A stretch of 64,000 nt of DNA, from contig CAJQQG010000014.1 in NCBI GenBank assembly GCA_905480425.1, positions 22,070 through 86,069 on the forward strand. The letters are read 5' to 3'. The translations under genes were made by a program, and so were the position numbers. The notes under the pieces are model-generated. The model was given only the letters and a program-made list of their open reading frames with translations, searched no databases and was not told the DNA's origin. This DNA is from an uncultured Flavobacteriaceae bacterium. Lineage in GTDB: Bacteria; Bacteroidota; Bacteroidia; Flavobacteriales; Flavobacteriaceae. Position 1 is the first letter of the stretch. Each line of letters opens with the position of its first letter. This document shows positions 1 to 12,474 of the stretch, piece by piece.

Positions 1-689
1 TTTAATTTAACTTTTTCATTTTTCCATTGACTTATAGTAAGTGTTTTTATGTATTCATTCTGCAAGGTTAGATCACAACTTACACATAAAAGCGTATTGG
101 ATAAAAGTACTTTTAATAATTCTTTGAGTAATGAATCACTTCGATAAGGAGTTTCAATGAATAATTGCGCCTGATTATCTTTAATTGCTTTTTTTTCAAA
201 TTTAATGATAGCTTGTTTTCTTTTTTTTTGCTCAATAGGAAGGTATCCATTAAATGCAAAGTTTTGACCATTCATGCCAGAACTCATCATGGCAAGAATG
301 AGCGATGAAGGTCCAACTATTGGTTTTACCTGAATTCCAAGTCTATGTGCTTTAGCAACAATCACACTTCCAGGATCCGCAATTCCTGGGCATCCAGCAT
401 CTGAAAATAATGCCATTGAAATTCCAGCTTTACACTGATCTAAGTAGGTTTCTGTTTCTTCTTGGGTAATAAATTTATTCAGTGGATACAGTATGAGTTG
501 GTCCTGGTTTTTATTAGGTGCTATTTTCTTGATAAAACGCCTGGCTACTTTTTCATTCTCTATGATAAAATGATTTTGATCTTCTATGATTTTTTTAACG
601 GTAAGGGGTAAAACTTCTAAAGGAGGATTTTCTCCAAGAGGAGTGGGTATTAGAAATAGTACTCCTGGTTTCTTTATTCCATCTTTCAT
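1..689 (-). CDS. SAM-dependent methyltransferase, RsmI/tetrapyrrole-methylase-like (3' end runs off the window)
   Basis: Reverse-strand frame from CAT at 687-689 stays open to base 1; translation MKDGIKKPGVLFLIPTPLGENPPLEVLPLTVKKIIEDQNHFIIENEKVARRFIKKI...LFSDAGCPGIADPGSVIVAKAHRLGIQVKPIVGPSSLILAMMSSGMNGQNFAFNGYLP matches the RsmI-like family. Not in the ORF track. Confidence 0.85.
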   Translation of the reverse strand, partial: MKDGIKKPGVLFLIPTPLGENPPLEVLPLTVKKIIEDQNHFIIENEKVARRFIKKIAPNKNQDQLILYPLNKFITQEETETYLDQCKAGISMALFSDAGCPGIADPGSVIVAKAHRLGIQVKPIVGPSSLILAMMSSGMNGQNFAFNGYLPIEQKKRKQAIIKFEKKAIKDNQAQLFIETPYRSDSLLKELLKVLLSNTLLCVSCDLTLQNEYIKTLTISQWKNEKVKL

Positions 690-1132
690 TTCTTCAGAAT
701 ATTAGCAATACGTTCACAAGCATTTTCAAGAAGAGAAAAACATTGATCAAATCCTTCTTTAACACCATAAAAAGGATCGAAAATATTTTCTTGATTTGGA
801 AGAATATAATTTACTTTCAGTTGTTCTTGTATTGAGGAAGCCAGTAAAATTAGGTCCTCATGATTATTATAATCTATTACATATATATAGGAAAAAACTT
901 TAAAATCATTGACTGAAAATGATCGTGCTATCTGTTTACGAATATAAATGTTATTTTTTAATCCCACTGCAATAATTCTGGGGTCTGGAGGATACCCAAT
1001 ATGATAGTTTGATTTACCAGCAGAATCTACTTCAATATTTAAATGATTCACCTTAGCATTTAAAATGCCTTGTGCTAGAGGAGAACGACAAATATTACCC
1101 AAACAAACAATGAGTATTTTTTTGTGTTCCAT
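686..1132 (-). CDS. low-molecular-weight protein-tyrosine phosphatase
   Basis: N-terminal ILIVCLGNICRSP is the CX5R(S/T) LMW-PTP loop; C-terminal DPF motif. Confidence 0.93.
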   Translation of the reverse strand: MEHKKILIVCLGNICRSPLAQGILNAKVNHLNIEVDSAGKSNYHIGYPPDPRIIAVGLKNNIYIRKQIARSFSVNDFKVFSYIYVIDYNNHEDLILLASSIQEQLKVNYILPNQENIFDPFYGVKEGFDQCFSLLENACERIANILKK

Positions 1133-1145
1133 TATGAAAAATATT

Positions 1146-2573
1146 TTATAAGGTAAGCTTTTGGCTTAAGTCATCTACATATTTACGAAACTGTTTATCC
1201 GTAAAGCTAAGATTATCGACTGTTTTACAGGCGTGTAAAACGGTAGCATGATCTCTTTTTCCAATTTGACTTCCAATACTTGCTAATGAGGCTTTAGTAT
1301 ATTTTTTAGCAAAATACATTGCAAGTTGACGGGCTTGAACTATGTGTCTTCTTCTTGTTTTTGATTGAAGAGTTTCAACATCCATTTGAAAATAATCAGA
1401 AACAACTTTTTGGATGTAATCAATAGAAACTTCACGTTTTGTGTTTTTCACAAATTTCATGACTACTTCTTTTGCTAAATCGATAGTGATTTCAACTTTG
1501 TTAAAAGATGATTGTGCAATGAGTGAAATGATAGCACCTTCTAACTCCCTAACGTTAGTTTTAATATTTTTGGCAACGTATTCAATTATATCATCATTAA
1601 TATCTACTCCATCAAGGTAAAGTTTATTTTTTAAAATAGAAATACGCGTTTCATAATTAGGAAGTTGTAATTCAGCTGAAAGCCCCCATTTAAATCTAGA
1701 AAGCAAACGCTGTTCAATATCTTGCATGTCAACAGGAGCTTTGTCGGAGGTAAGAATAACTTGTTTTCCATTTTGATGTAAATGATTGAAGATATGGAAG
1801 AACACATCTTGAGTTCCTGTTTTTCCTGATAGGAACTGAACATCATCAATAATAAGTACATCAAGAATTTGATAGAAATGAATGAAATCGTTTCTTGTAT
1901 TTTTTTTCACTGCTTCAATATATTGTTGGGTAAATTTTTCAGCAGCAATATATAAGACTGTTTTGTCTTGATATTTTTCTTTTATTTCCACTCCAATAGC
2001 ATGTGCTAAATGTGTTTTCCCTAAACCAACTCCACCAAAAATCAGAAGTGGATTAAATGATGTCCCACCCGGTTTTGCAGATACTGCTAATGCGGCAGAT
2101 CTTCCAAGGCGATTAGAGTCACCTTCTAAAAAATTATCAAAATTGTAATTTGGATTTAATTGTGATTCAATTTGAAGATTTTTAATTCCAGGAATAACAA
2201 AAGGATTTTTAAGTTCTCCCGCATATGAGTTAATAGGACCATCCACTTGTTGTGTTTTTACACCACTTCTATTGTTGCTGGGGATTTTTTCTGTGAAAGG
2301 TATATTATTTCCAAAAGTATTTTCCATTCTAATAGCATACAACAGACGAGCATCTTTACCTAACTCTTTATGTAATGATGTTTTAAGAAGCTTAACATAG
2401 TATTCTTCTAACCATTCATAGAAAAACTTACTAGGAACTTGGATAGTGAGAATATTATCATTTAACTTGACTGGTATAATTGGTAAGAACCAAGTTTTGT
2501 ATGCTTGTGGCTGGATATTATCTTCAATGAAAGAAAGGCAGTTAGTCCAGACCTTAGAAGCATTCTCACTCAT
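1146..2573 (-). CDS. dnaA: chromosomal replication initiator protein DnaA
   Basis: Walker A GGVGLGKTHLAHAIG, Walker B LIIDDVQFL, C-terminal GKRDHATVLHACKTV signature. Confidence 0.98.
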   Translation of the reverse strand: MSENASKVWTNCLSFIEDNIQPQAYKTWFLPIIPVKLNDNILTIQVPSKFFYEWLEEYYVKLLKTSLHKELGKDARLLYAIRMENTFGNNIPFTEKIPSNNRSGVKTQQVDGPINSYAGELKNPFVIPGIKNLQIESQLNPNYNFDNFLEGDSNRLGRSAALAVSAKPGGTSFNPLLIFGGVGLGKTHLAHAIGVEIKEKYQDKTVLYIAAEKFTQQYIEAVKKNTRNDFIHFYQILDVLIIDDVQFLSGKTGTQDVFFHIFNHLHQNGKQVILTSDKAPVDMQDIEQRLLSRFKWGLSAELQLPNYETRISILKNKLYLDGVDINDDIIEYVAKNIKTNVRELEGAIISLIAQSSFNKVEITIDLAKEVVMKFVKNTKREVSIDYIQKVVSDYFQMDVETLQSKTRRRHIVQARQLAMYFAKKYTKASLASIGSQIGKRDHATVLHACKTVDNLSFTDKQFRKYVDDLSQKLTL

Positions 2574-2754
2574 TTGATATTTTCTTTTGATTTTTACGGT
2601 TAGAGTCGTTTTTCATACCCATCTACAAATATTGTTTTAATTAATTTAAAAAAAAAATCAATTTGCTATTGAATAATAACTTTTTTTTTATGATATTCTG
2701 ACTCTCTTATTTTATTCAAAATTCAAAAACATTTTAAGATATTTATTAAAATTA

Positions 2755-3150
2755 ATGGAATATACAACAAATAAAATCACTGTTCGCTACAGCGAAACTG
2801 ATCAAATGCAGTTTGTTCATCATAGCAATTATTTAAAATATTTTGAGTTAGCTCGCTTGGAATGGCTTACAGTACTTGGTGTATCTTATTCTGAAATGGA
2901 AAAAAAAGGAATTTTAATGCCTGTAGTAAAAGCAAGTATTGAATTTAAAACTCCTCTTTATTTTGGAGATGAGTTTCAAGTGAGTGTAGTTTTGAAAAAT
3001 ATACCACGTGCTACTCTAGTTTTTGATTATAAGATTATAAATCAAAAAAATCAAATGATTTGTTTAGGAACTACTGTTTTAGCTTTTCTATCAACCTTCA
3101 CAAAGCGGCCTATGCGGTGCCCTGAAATTTTATTAGAAAAATTTAGTTGA
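2755..3150 (+). CDS. acyl-CoA thioesterase, 4HBT/YbgC-like
   Basis: RYSETDQMQFVHHSNYLKYFELARLEWL hot-dog thioesterase motif. Confidence 0.88.
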   Translation: MEYTTNKITVRYSETDQMQFVHHSNYLKYFELARLEWLTVLGVSYSEMEKKGILMPVVKASIEFKTPLYFGDEFQVSVVLKNIPRATLVFDYKIINQKNQMICLGTTVLAFLSTFTKRPMRCPEILLEKFS

Positions 3151-4225
3151 AATAAATATCCAGTATTTCACCTTCATATATTTCTGTTTGGTTTGATATT
3201 TTTTTAAATTCAGGTGCCATAATTCCAGTTTTAATTTTTTTATCTGTTTTAAAAACTCTTGCCTCATCCCATAGATTATCTTTAATAAAAGATTCTAATG
3301 TTCTTAAGCCACCCTCAATAATGATTGATTGAATTTTTAGTTTATAACATTCTTTTAGGATGTTTTTAATACAGAATGGAGAAACTATATTTTGTTCTTT
3401 TTTATTTGGTAATAATTCAATGGGGTCTTTAGTAAAAAATAACGTAGGAATATTGTCTTGAAATAATTTTGAATCCTTTGGTGTTCGCCTATTTGGATCA
3501 ATAACGATCCTTAATGGATTATTTCCTGCCCACTCCCGGGTGGTTAATTCAGGGTTGTCATTAATTACGGTTTGTACACCGACTAAAATTGCTGCCTCTT
3601 CACTTCTCCACTTATGAACACGTTGTCTCGAATAGTTATTAGTAATCCAAAATATTTCAGGATTATCTGTTTTTTTTTGAATGGGTGCAATAAAGTTATT
3701 TTTAGTTTGTGCCCATTTTAATATAACATAAGGTCTTTTTAAGTTGTGAAATGTAAAAAAACGTCGATTTAAAAAATCCGCTTCTTTTTTTAGTATCCCA
3801 ATAAGTACCTCGCATCCTGCTTTTTTTAATTTTTCAATTCCTTTTCCTGTAACGAGAGGGTTTGGATCAGTAGATGCAATTACAACTCGTGGAATTTTAT
3901 TTTTAATAATTAAATCTGAACAAGGTGGTGTTTTACCAAAATGATTACACGGTTCTAATGAAACATAAAGGGTGCTTTTAGAGAGAAATTTTTTATTTTG
4001 AACATTAGATATAGCGTTTGCTTCTGCATGGGAACTACCTACTTTTTGATGCCATCCTTCACCTATTATATTGTCTTTATATACAACTACAGAACCAACT
4101 AAAGGATTGGGAAAAGTTTTTCCCAATCCTTTTTCTGCCAATTTAATGCAGCGTTGCATAAAGAAATAGTCTTTTGTATTTTTCAAATCGTAGTATAAAT
4201 ATTTTTTCTTTGCCAAGAAAATCAA
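3143..4225 (-). CDS. ribD: bifunctional riboflavin deaminase/reductase RibD
   Basis: HAEANAI...SLEPCNHFGKTPPC deaminase zinc motif plus C-terminal reductase domain. Confidence 0.95.
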   Translation of the reverse strand: MIFLAKKKYLYYDLKNTKDYFFMQRCIKLAEKGLGKTFPNPLVGSVVVYKDNIIGEGWHQKVGSSHAEANAISNVQNKKFLSKSTLYVSLEPCNHFGKTPPCSDLIIKNKIPRVVIASTDPNPLVTGKGIEKLKKAGCEVLIGILKKEADFLNRRFFTFHNLKRPYVILKWAQTKNNFIAPIQKKTDNPEIFWITNNYSRQRVHKWRSEEAAILVGVQTVINDNPELTTREWAGNNPLRIVIDPNRRTPKDSKLFQDNIPTLFFTKDPIELLPNKKEQNIVSPFCIKNILKECYKLKIQSIIIEGGLRTLESFIKDNLWDEARVFKTDKKIKTGIMAPEFKKISNQTEIYEGEILDIYFN

Positions 4226-4258
4226 AATTGACTGTAAATTTATAACAAAAATTAAGGA

Positions 4259-4734
4259 ATGAAGATTCGACCAATAGACATTAAAGATAATCGTGAATTA
4301 TCCTTAATGATTCGCTCTGTTTTAATTGAAATGGGTGTTCCTAAAACTGGGACAGCTTATGAAGACCAAGAGTTAGATACTATGTATGAGGCTTATCTTG
4401 GCTTGAGAACTATATATTATGTTGTCACCGAGGGGAAAAAAATTTTAGGGGGCGCGGGAATTGCCCCATTAAAAGAAGGTGATCCTTCAGTTTGTGAGCT
4501 TCAAAAAATGTATTTTTCTCCTAAAGCACGTGGTAAGGGATTTGGTCATCAAATGATTGATGCTTGTATTAATTTTGCAAAATCAAATGATTTTAAATTG
4601 TGTTATATTGAAACCATGCCCAATATGGAGGCTGCTCAAAAATTATATAAAAAGTTAGGATTTAATTACATTGATCATCCAATGGGAAACACTGGTCATT
4701 ATTCATGTCCATTTTGGATGACAAAATCTTTAAT

Positions 4735-4738
<4 letters not shown>
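4259..4738 (+). CDS. GNAT family N-acetyltransferase
   Basis: ARGKGFGHQMIDACINFAKSNDFKLCYIETMPNMEAAQKLYKKLGF acetyl-CoA binding motif. Confidence 0.88.
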
Positions 4739-7593
<2,855 letters not shown>

Positions 7594-7595
<2 letters not shown>

Positions 7596-7667
7596 AATGT
7601 TTTGTTTATAACATTTTGTTTAAAAAATACATAAATCATTTATTTTTTATGTAAAAAATAAATGATT
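7594..7667. terminator. two adjacent AT-rich hairpins after ligA
   Basis: AAAATGTT(7594-7601)/AACATTTT(7610-7617), then a perfect 15-bp stem AATCATTTATTTTTT(7634-7648)-ATGT-AAAAAATAAATGATT(7653-7667). Confidence 0.5.
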
Positions 7668-7688
7668 AGTTAATTTCATAAATTAATA

Positions 7689-8213
7689 ATGGTTAGAATA
7701 ATATCTGATTTTGTATTGAAATCACGTTTCAAGAAAAAATTAAAGTTATTAGCTTCTGTTTCGAAGTCGAATAGAAAACAGATTAAATCTATTGCAATTC
7801 TTGTTTCAGGGAATTATGAAGTTAAAGAACACATGTTTATAGATTTCGCTAAAGCATTTAAAGTTCCAACCCAAAATATTACTATTGTGGTTTTTAATAA
7901 AAACAAAATACCTTTACAGAATACTAAATTAGGACAGCGCATTGAATGTTCAAAAGAAATGATAGATTTTTGGGGAAATTTCCCCAAAAAATTTAATACT
8001 TTTTTCAAAAAAGAAGTTGACTTATTAATCAATTATTTTGATGACAACAGTCTACTTCCTTCATATGTAAGCGTATTTTGTAAAGCAAAATTAAGAGTAG
8101 GTTTTTCTTCAACTCAATATGCTATGAATGATTTAATTCTAAATGTAAATCCGTTAGAAACTGATTTATTTCTATCTGAAGCAACAAAATATTTAAAATC
8201 TATTTTAAAGTAA
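7689..8213 (+). CDS. conserved hypothetical protein (DUF6913-like)
   Basis: Intact 174-aa ORF between ligA and dapA; family name from recollection. Confidence 0.7.
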   Translation: MVRIISDFVLKSRFKKKLKLLASVSKSNRKQIKSIAILVSGNYEVKEHMFIDFAKAFKVPTQNITIVVFNKNKIPLQNTKLGQRIECSKEMIDFWGNFPKKFNTFFKKEVDLLINYFDDNSLLPSYVSVFCKAKLRVGFSSTQYAMNDLILNVNPLETDLFLSEATKYLKSILK

Positions 8214-8218
8214 TCAAG

Positions 8219-9103
8219 ATGAATTTAAAAGGTTTGGGAGTTGCAATGATAACTCCATTTAAAAATGATGGTTCAATCGATTTTAAGGCTATTCCAGGAA
8301 TCATAGAAAATTTTATTACGGGAAGGGTCGATTATATTGTTATTTTTGGTACGACTGCTGAGGTTACTTGTTTGACCGATAATGAAAAGAAAGCTTTGAT
8401 ACAAGCTGTTGTTGAAGCTAATCAAAATAAGATTCCTTTAGTAATAGGAATTGGAGGAAATGATACTGTCAAAGTACTGAATGAAATCCAGACTTCTGAT
8501 TTGCATCCTTTTCAGGCTATATTATCCGTATCACCTTATTACAATAAGCCTTCTCAAGAGGGGATATATCAGCACTTTGGCCAACTTGCTAAAGCGAGTT
8601 CATTACCAATTATTGTTTATAATGTTCCATCTAGAACTGGTAGTAATATTTATCCAGAAACCTTTTTGCGAATGACAAAAGATTTTGAAAATATCATTGC
8701 AATTAAAGATGCTTCAGGAGACATGATCCAGGCACAGGAAATCTTAAGAATTTGTCCTCCACATATTCAAGTTATTTCTGGGGATGATGCACTTACGTTA
8801 CCAATGCTTCTTGCTGGTGCAGTTGGAACTATCTCAGTTTTAGCGAATGCATTACCAATTCCTTTGTTAAGAATGTTTCATTATGTAGAGAATGGTGAAT
8901 TCGAAAAGGCATACAACTTACACTATAGTTTACTAGAAATTGTTAACCTAATTTTTGAAGAAGGAAACCCTGTTGGAGTAAAAGCGCTAATGGCGTCTAT
9001 GGATTTTTGTGGAAAAACAGTTCGACTTCCACTAATTGGTGCTTCCAGTGATCTTCATGATCGTATTGAGAATTCTTTAAAAACCTCTGTTTATTCGACG
9101 TAA
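8219..9103 (+). CDS. dapA: 4-hydroxy-tetrahydrodipicolinate synthase
   Basis: GLGVAMITPF start, YNVPSRTG and AIKDASGD motifs. Confidence 0.96.
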   Translation: MNLKGLGVAMITPFKNDGSIDFKAIPGIIENFITGRVDYIVIFGTTAEVTCLTDNEKKALIQAVVEANQNKIPLVIGIGGNDTVKVLNEIQTSDLHPFQAILSVSPYYNKPSQEGIYQHFGQLAKASSLPIIVYNVPSRTGSNIYPETFLRMTKDFENIIAIKDASGDMIQAQEILRICPPHIQVISGDDALTLPMLLAGAVGTISVLANALPIPLLRMFHYVENGEFEKAYNLHYSLLEIVNLIFEEGNPVGVKALMASMDFCGKTVRLPLIGASSDLHDRIENSLKTSVYST

Positions 9104-9166
9104 TTTTGATTTTAAAATTTTAAAATTGTCTTTTGAATAAAAATTTAAATTCTCATTGTTATTTAG

Positions 9167-9174
9167 TACTTTTG
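9167..9174 (+). promoter_or_regulatory. Bacteroidetes -7 box (TAnnTTTG) upstream of bamD
   Basis: TACTTTTG, 4 nt before ATG 9179; -33 element weak. Confidence 0.4.
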
Positions 9175-9178
9175 TAAG

Positions 9179-10006
9179 ATGAATTCTAAATTTATTTTTG
9201 TTTCATCTCTAGTTTTGTTGTTAATAACGTTAATTTCATGTAGTGATTATCAAAAACTTATAAATAGTGACGACACCTCTAAAAAGTATAAACAAGCAGA
9301 AGTTTATTACAATAGCGGAGAATATAGAAAAGCAAATAGACTTTTTGAACAAATCATACCAAAATATAGAGGCAAGGCTCAGTCACAGCGTATTATTTTC
9401 TTTTTTGCAGATTCTTATTTTCAAACAAAAAGATATTACTTAGCTGCTAACCAATATCAAAATTTTGTCAAATCATATCCAAAAAGTGATCGAATTCAAG
9501 AAGCTAGCTTTAAAGCGGCAAAATCTTATTATTATTTATCTCCAAGCTTTAGTTTAGACCAAGAGGATACATACACGGCAATTGAAAAACTTCAAGTATT
9601 TATTAATTTGTATCCTACTACAGAATATTCAGAAGAGGCAAATCAACTGATTAGTGAACTACAAGAAAAATTAGAACAGAAGGATTTTGAAATTGCAAAA
9701 CAATATTTTACCATAAGAGATTACAAAGCAGCCATTAAAGCAAGCGATAATTTTATTGCTAGTTTTCCAGGTACTAAATTCAGAGAAGAAGCCCTTTACA
9801 CAAAGTTTAATGCTTCTTATCAAATTGCAATTAACAGTATTTTCTCTTTGAAAAAACAACGCCTTTCTGAATTACAAAAACAATTCGACATTATCCTACG
9901 TTATTATCCTGAAACAGTTTTTTTGAACGATCTGGAAAATAAAATTATTAAAGTTAATTCAGAATTAGAAAAAATACAACCGACCATTTCAAAACTTTCA
10001 AAATAA
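9179..10006 (+). CDS. bamD: outer membrane assembly lipoprotein BamD
   Basis: Lipobox (LITLISCS) followed by TPR repeats typical of BamD/YfiO. Confidence 0.92.
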   Translation: MNSKFIFVSSLVLLLITLISCSDYQKLINSDDTSKKYKQAEVYYNSGEYRKANRLFEQIIPKYRGKAQSQRIIFFFADSYFQTKRYYLAANQYQNFVKSYPKSDRIQEASFKAAKSYYYLSPSFSLDQEDTYTAIEKLQVFINLYPTTEYSEEANQLISELQEKLEQKDFEIAKQYFTIRDYKAAIKASDNFIASFPGTKFREEALYTKFNASYQIAINSIFSLKKQRLSELQKQFDIILRYYPETVFLNDLENKIIKVNSELEKIQPTISKLSK

Positions 10007-10010
10007 ATAT

Positions 10011-10340
10011 ATGACTAAGTACAGAGAATCTAAAGCGGCCTTAAACTCAAAAACATATGATCGTAATATAATTGAGGCACCCACAGAAAATATTTATGAA
10101 GCCTTAGCAATTATAGCTAAACGTTCCATACAAATCAATTTGGACATTAAAAAAGAATTGCATGAAAAATTAGAAGAGTTTGCAACGCACAATGACAGTC
10201 TAGAGGAAATTTTCGAAAACAAAGAACAAATTGAAGTGTCTCGTTTTTATGAGCGTCTACCAAAACCTCATGCAATGGCTGTTGAAGAGTGGTTAAATGA
10301 AAAAATATACCACCGTAACACAGAAGAATCTAACGACTAA
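10011..10340 (+). CDS. rpoZ: RNA polymerase omega subunit, Bacteroidetes type
   Basis: Short ORF (YEALAIIAKRSIQINLDIKKELHEKLEEF) between bamD and coaBC, the usual Bacteroidetes location. Confidence 0.82.
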   Translation: MTKYRESKAALNSKTYDRNIIEAPTENIYEALAIIAKRSIQINLDIKKELHEKLEEFATHNDSLEEIFENKEQIEVSRFYERLPKPHAMAVEEWLNEKIYHRNTEESND

Positions 10341-10342
10341 GA

Positions 10343-11551
10343 ATGAGCTCGCTAAGCGGTAAAAAAATTTTACTCGGAATTTCGGGAGGAATTGCCGCTT
10401 ATAAGACTCCATTATTAGTGCGTGAATTAATAAAGTTCGGTGCAGAAATTCGTGTTTTAATGACACCATTTGCAAAAGACTTTGTTACTCCACTCACATT
10501 ATCAGCTCTTTCTAAAAACCCGGTACTTTCATCTTTTACCAATAATGAACTTGACAATCCAGTATGGAATAACCATGTAGAGTTAGGTCTTTGGGCGGAT
10601 CTTTATATTATTGCTCCTGCAACGTCAAATACTCTTTCATCCATGGCACAAGGACGTTGTAATAATTTACTTTTAGCAACCTATCTTTCTGCAAAATGTC
10701 CAGTTTTTATTGCTCCTGCGATGGATTTGGATATGTATGCACATCCATCAAATCAGAAAAACATAAATCTTCTAGCATCATATGGAAATCAAATATTGCC
10801 TGTAGGCGAAGGAAATTTAGCAAGTGGTCTTGAAGGTAAAGGAAGGATGATGGAACCCCATCGAATCGCAGAAAACATTATTTCTTATTTTAATCCATCA
10901 TTACCTTTGAAAAATAAAAAGGTATTAATTACAGCTGGACCCACTTATGAAGCTATTGACCCTGTTCGCTTTATTGGTAATCATTCTTCAGGTAAAATGG
11001 GATTTTCTCTAGCTAGAGAAGCTGCTGAATTAGGTGCTAAAGTAACTTTAATTACTGGCCCTACTGCTCAAATTATTTCACATCCAAATGTACTGATAGT
11101 AAACGTGGTAAGTACTCTAGAAATGTTTGATGCTGTTAAGGAATATTATTTAAATACAGACATTGCTATTGCCGCCGCCGCTGTTGCAGACTATAAGCCG
11201 GAGACACAAGTGCTTCAGAAAATTAAAAAGAAAGCAGATTTTTTGACATTGAATCTTGTCCCTACACAAGACATCCTAGCCTATATGGGATCACATAAAA
11301 AAAACCAATATCTTATTGGTTTTGCCCTAGAGACTAATAATGCTATAGAAAACGCTAAAGAAAAGTTGTATAATAAAAATTTAGATGGTGTTGTTTTAAA
11401 TTCCCTTAAAGACGCGGGAGCTGGTTTTTCAGTATCCACTAATAAAATCACATATATTCATGCTAACCAAAGTATTAATGAGTTCCCCCTTCAATCAAAA
11501 TCAGATTGTGCAAAAGTAATTTTTAAACAAATCTTATCTAATGATACGTAA
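10343..11551 (+). CDS. coaBC: bifunctional phosphopantothenoylcysteine decarboxylase/phosphopantothenate-cysteine ligase
   Basis: KKILLGISGGIAAYK, APAMDLDMY, ITAGPTYEAIDPVRFIGNHSSGKMG motifs. Confidence 0.97.
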   Translation: MSSLSGKKILLGISGGIAAYKTPLLVRELIKFGAEIRVLMTPFAKDFVTPLTLSALSKNPVLSSFTNNELDNPVWNNHVELGLWADLYIIAPATSNTLSSMAQGRCNNLLLATYLSAKCPVFIAPAMDLDMYAHPSNQKNINLLASYGNQILPVGEGNLASGLEGKGRMMEPHRIAENIISYFNPSLPLKNKKVLITAGPTYEAIDPVRFIGNHSSGKMGFSLAREAAELGAKVTLITGPTAQIISHPNVLIVNVVSTLEMFDAVKEYYLNTDIAIAAAAVADYKPETQVLQKIKKKADFLTLNLVPTQDILAYMGSHKKNQYLIGFALETNNAIENAKEKLYNKNLDGVVLNSLKDAGAGFSVSTNKITYIHANQSINEFPLQSKSDCAKVIFKQILSNDT

Positions 11552-12431
11552 TTTTATTTTACTTATTTTTCTTAGTTTCTTTAATTCAATTAAATCACAA
11601 GAACTAAATGCTCAGGTAATTGTTAATTCTGACCTGGTAAATCAAACCAATCAACAGATTTTTAAAACTTTAGAGAGGTCTATAAATGAGTTGATCAATA
11701 CACAGGTGTGGACAAATCAAGACTTTTTAAATCAAGAAAAAATAACGTGTTCCTTTGTTTTTAATTTAACTGGCTACAGTAATGATCGATTTGAAGCAAC
11801 TCTTCAAGTACAATCTCAACGTCCTGTTTTTGATTCAAATTATGATAGTCCGGTTTTGAATTTTTTAGATAATGACATTGTATTTTCATATCAAGAATTC
11901 CAACCCTTATTTTTTAACAGAACAAGTTTTGAATCTAATTTAATTTCACTAATAAGCTATTATGCCTATGTTATTATTGGTTTAGATGCAGATAGTTTTA
12001 AATTAAATGGAGGATCACAGTATTATGAAAGTGCACTTCAAACTGTAAATTTAGCACAAACTTCTTCTGGAAAAGGTTGGAAGCCCTCTGATGGAACAAA
12101 GAATCGTTTTTGGCTTATTGATGCTCTACGTTCAAATAGCTTTAGAGAATATAGAAAAGCACTCTACATCTATCATAGAAAGGGTTTGGATTTTATGACG
12201 GAAAGTCCACTTGAAGGTAAAAATCAAGTTATGGAAGCACTCAAGCAATTAGGTCCTTTAAATCAAAGAAGACCTAATAACTTTTTGTTGCAAATGTTTT
12301 TTGATTCAAAAGTAGAGGAAATAATCAATCTATTTGGAGAAGGTCCAAAAGTTAATTTTAAAGAAACAGTAGATATTCTTAATAGATTAGCTCCTTTATT
12401 TGGTACAAGATGGAAACAAATTAAAGCCTAA
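11541..12431 (+). CDS. DUF4835 family protein with signal peptide
   Basis: N-terminal hydrophobic signal, QELNAQVIVNSDLVNQTNQQIFKTLERSINE typical of this Bacteroidetes family. Confidence 0.8.
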   Translation: MIRNFILLIFLSFFNSIKSQELNAQVIVNSDLVNQTNQQIFKTLERSINELINTQVWTNQDFLNQEKITCSFVFNLTGYSNDRFEATLQVQSQRPVFDSNYDSPVLNFLDNDIVFSYQEFQPLFFNRTSFESNLISLISYYAYVIIGLDADSFKLNGGSQYYESALQTVNLAQTSSGKGWKPSDGTKNRFWLIDALRSNSFREYRKALYIYHRKGLDFMTESPLEGKNQVMEALKQLGPLNQRRPNNFLLQMFFDSKVEEIINLFGEGPKVNFKETVDILNRLAPLFGTRWKQIKA

Positions 12432-12474
12432 TTTTTATATATTAAAATTATATAATTAAACGAAAACAAAAACC

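Noticed and set aside
4226-4258. FMN riboswitch upstream of ribD
   Set aside because: Only about 33 bp separate ribD from the divergent acetyltransferase, too short, and no RFN motif is present.
9105-9125. AT palindrome ATTTTAAAATTTTAAAAT after dapA
   Set aside because: Low complexity, no following T tract, and expected by chance at this base composition.
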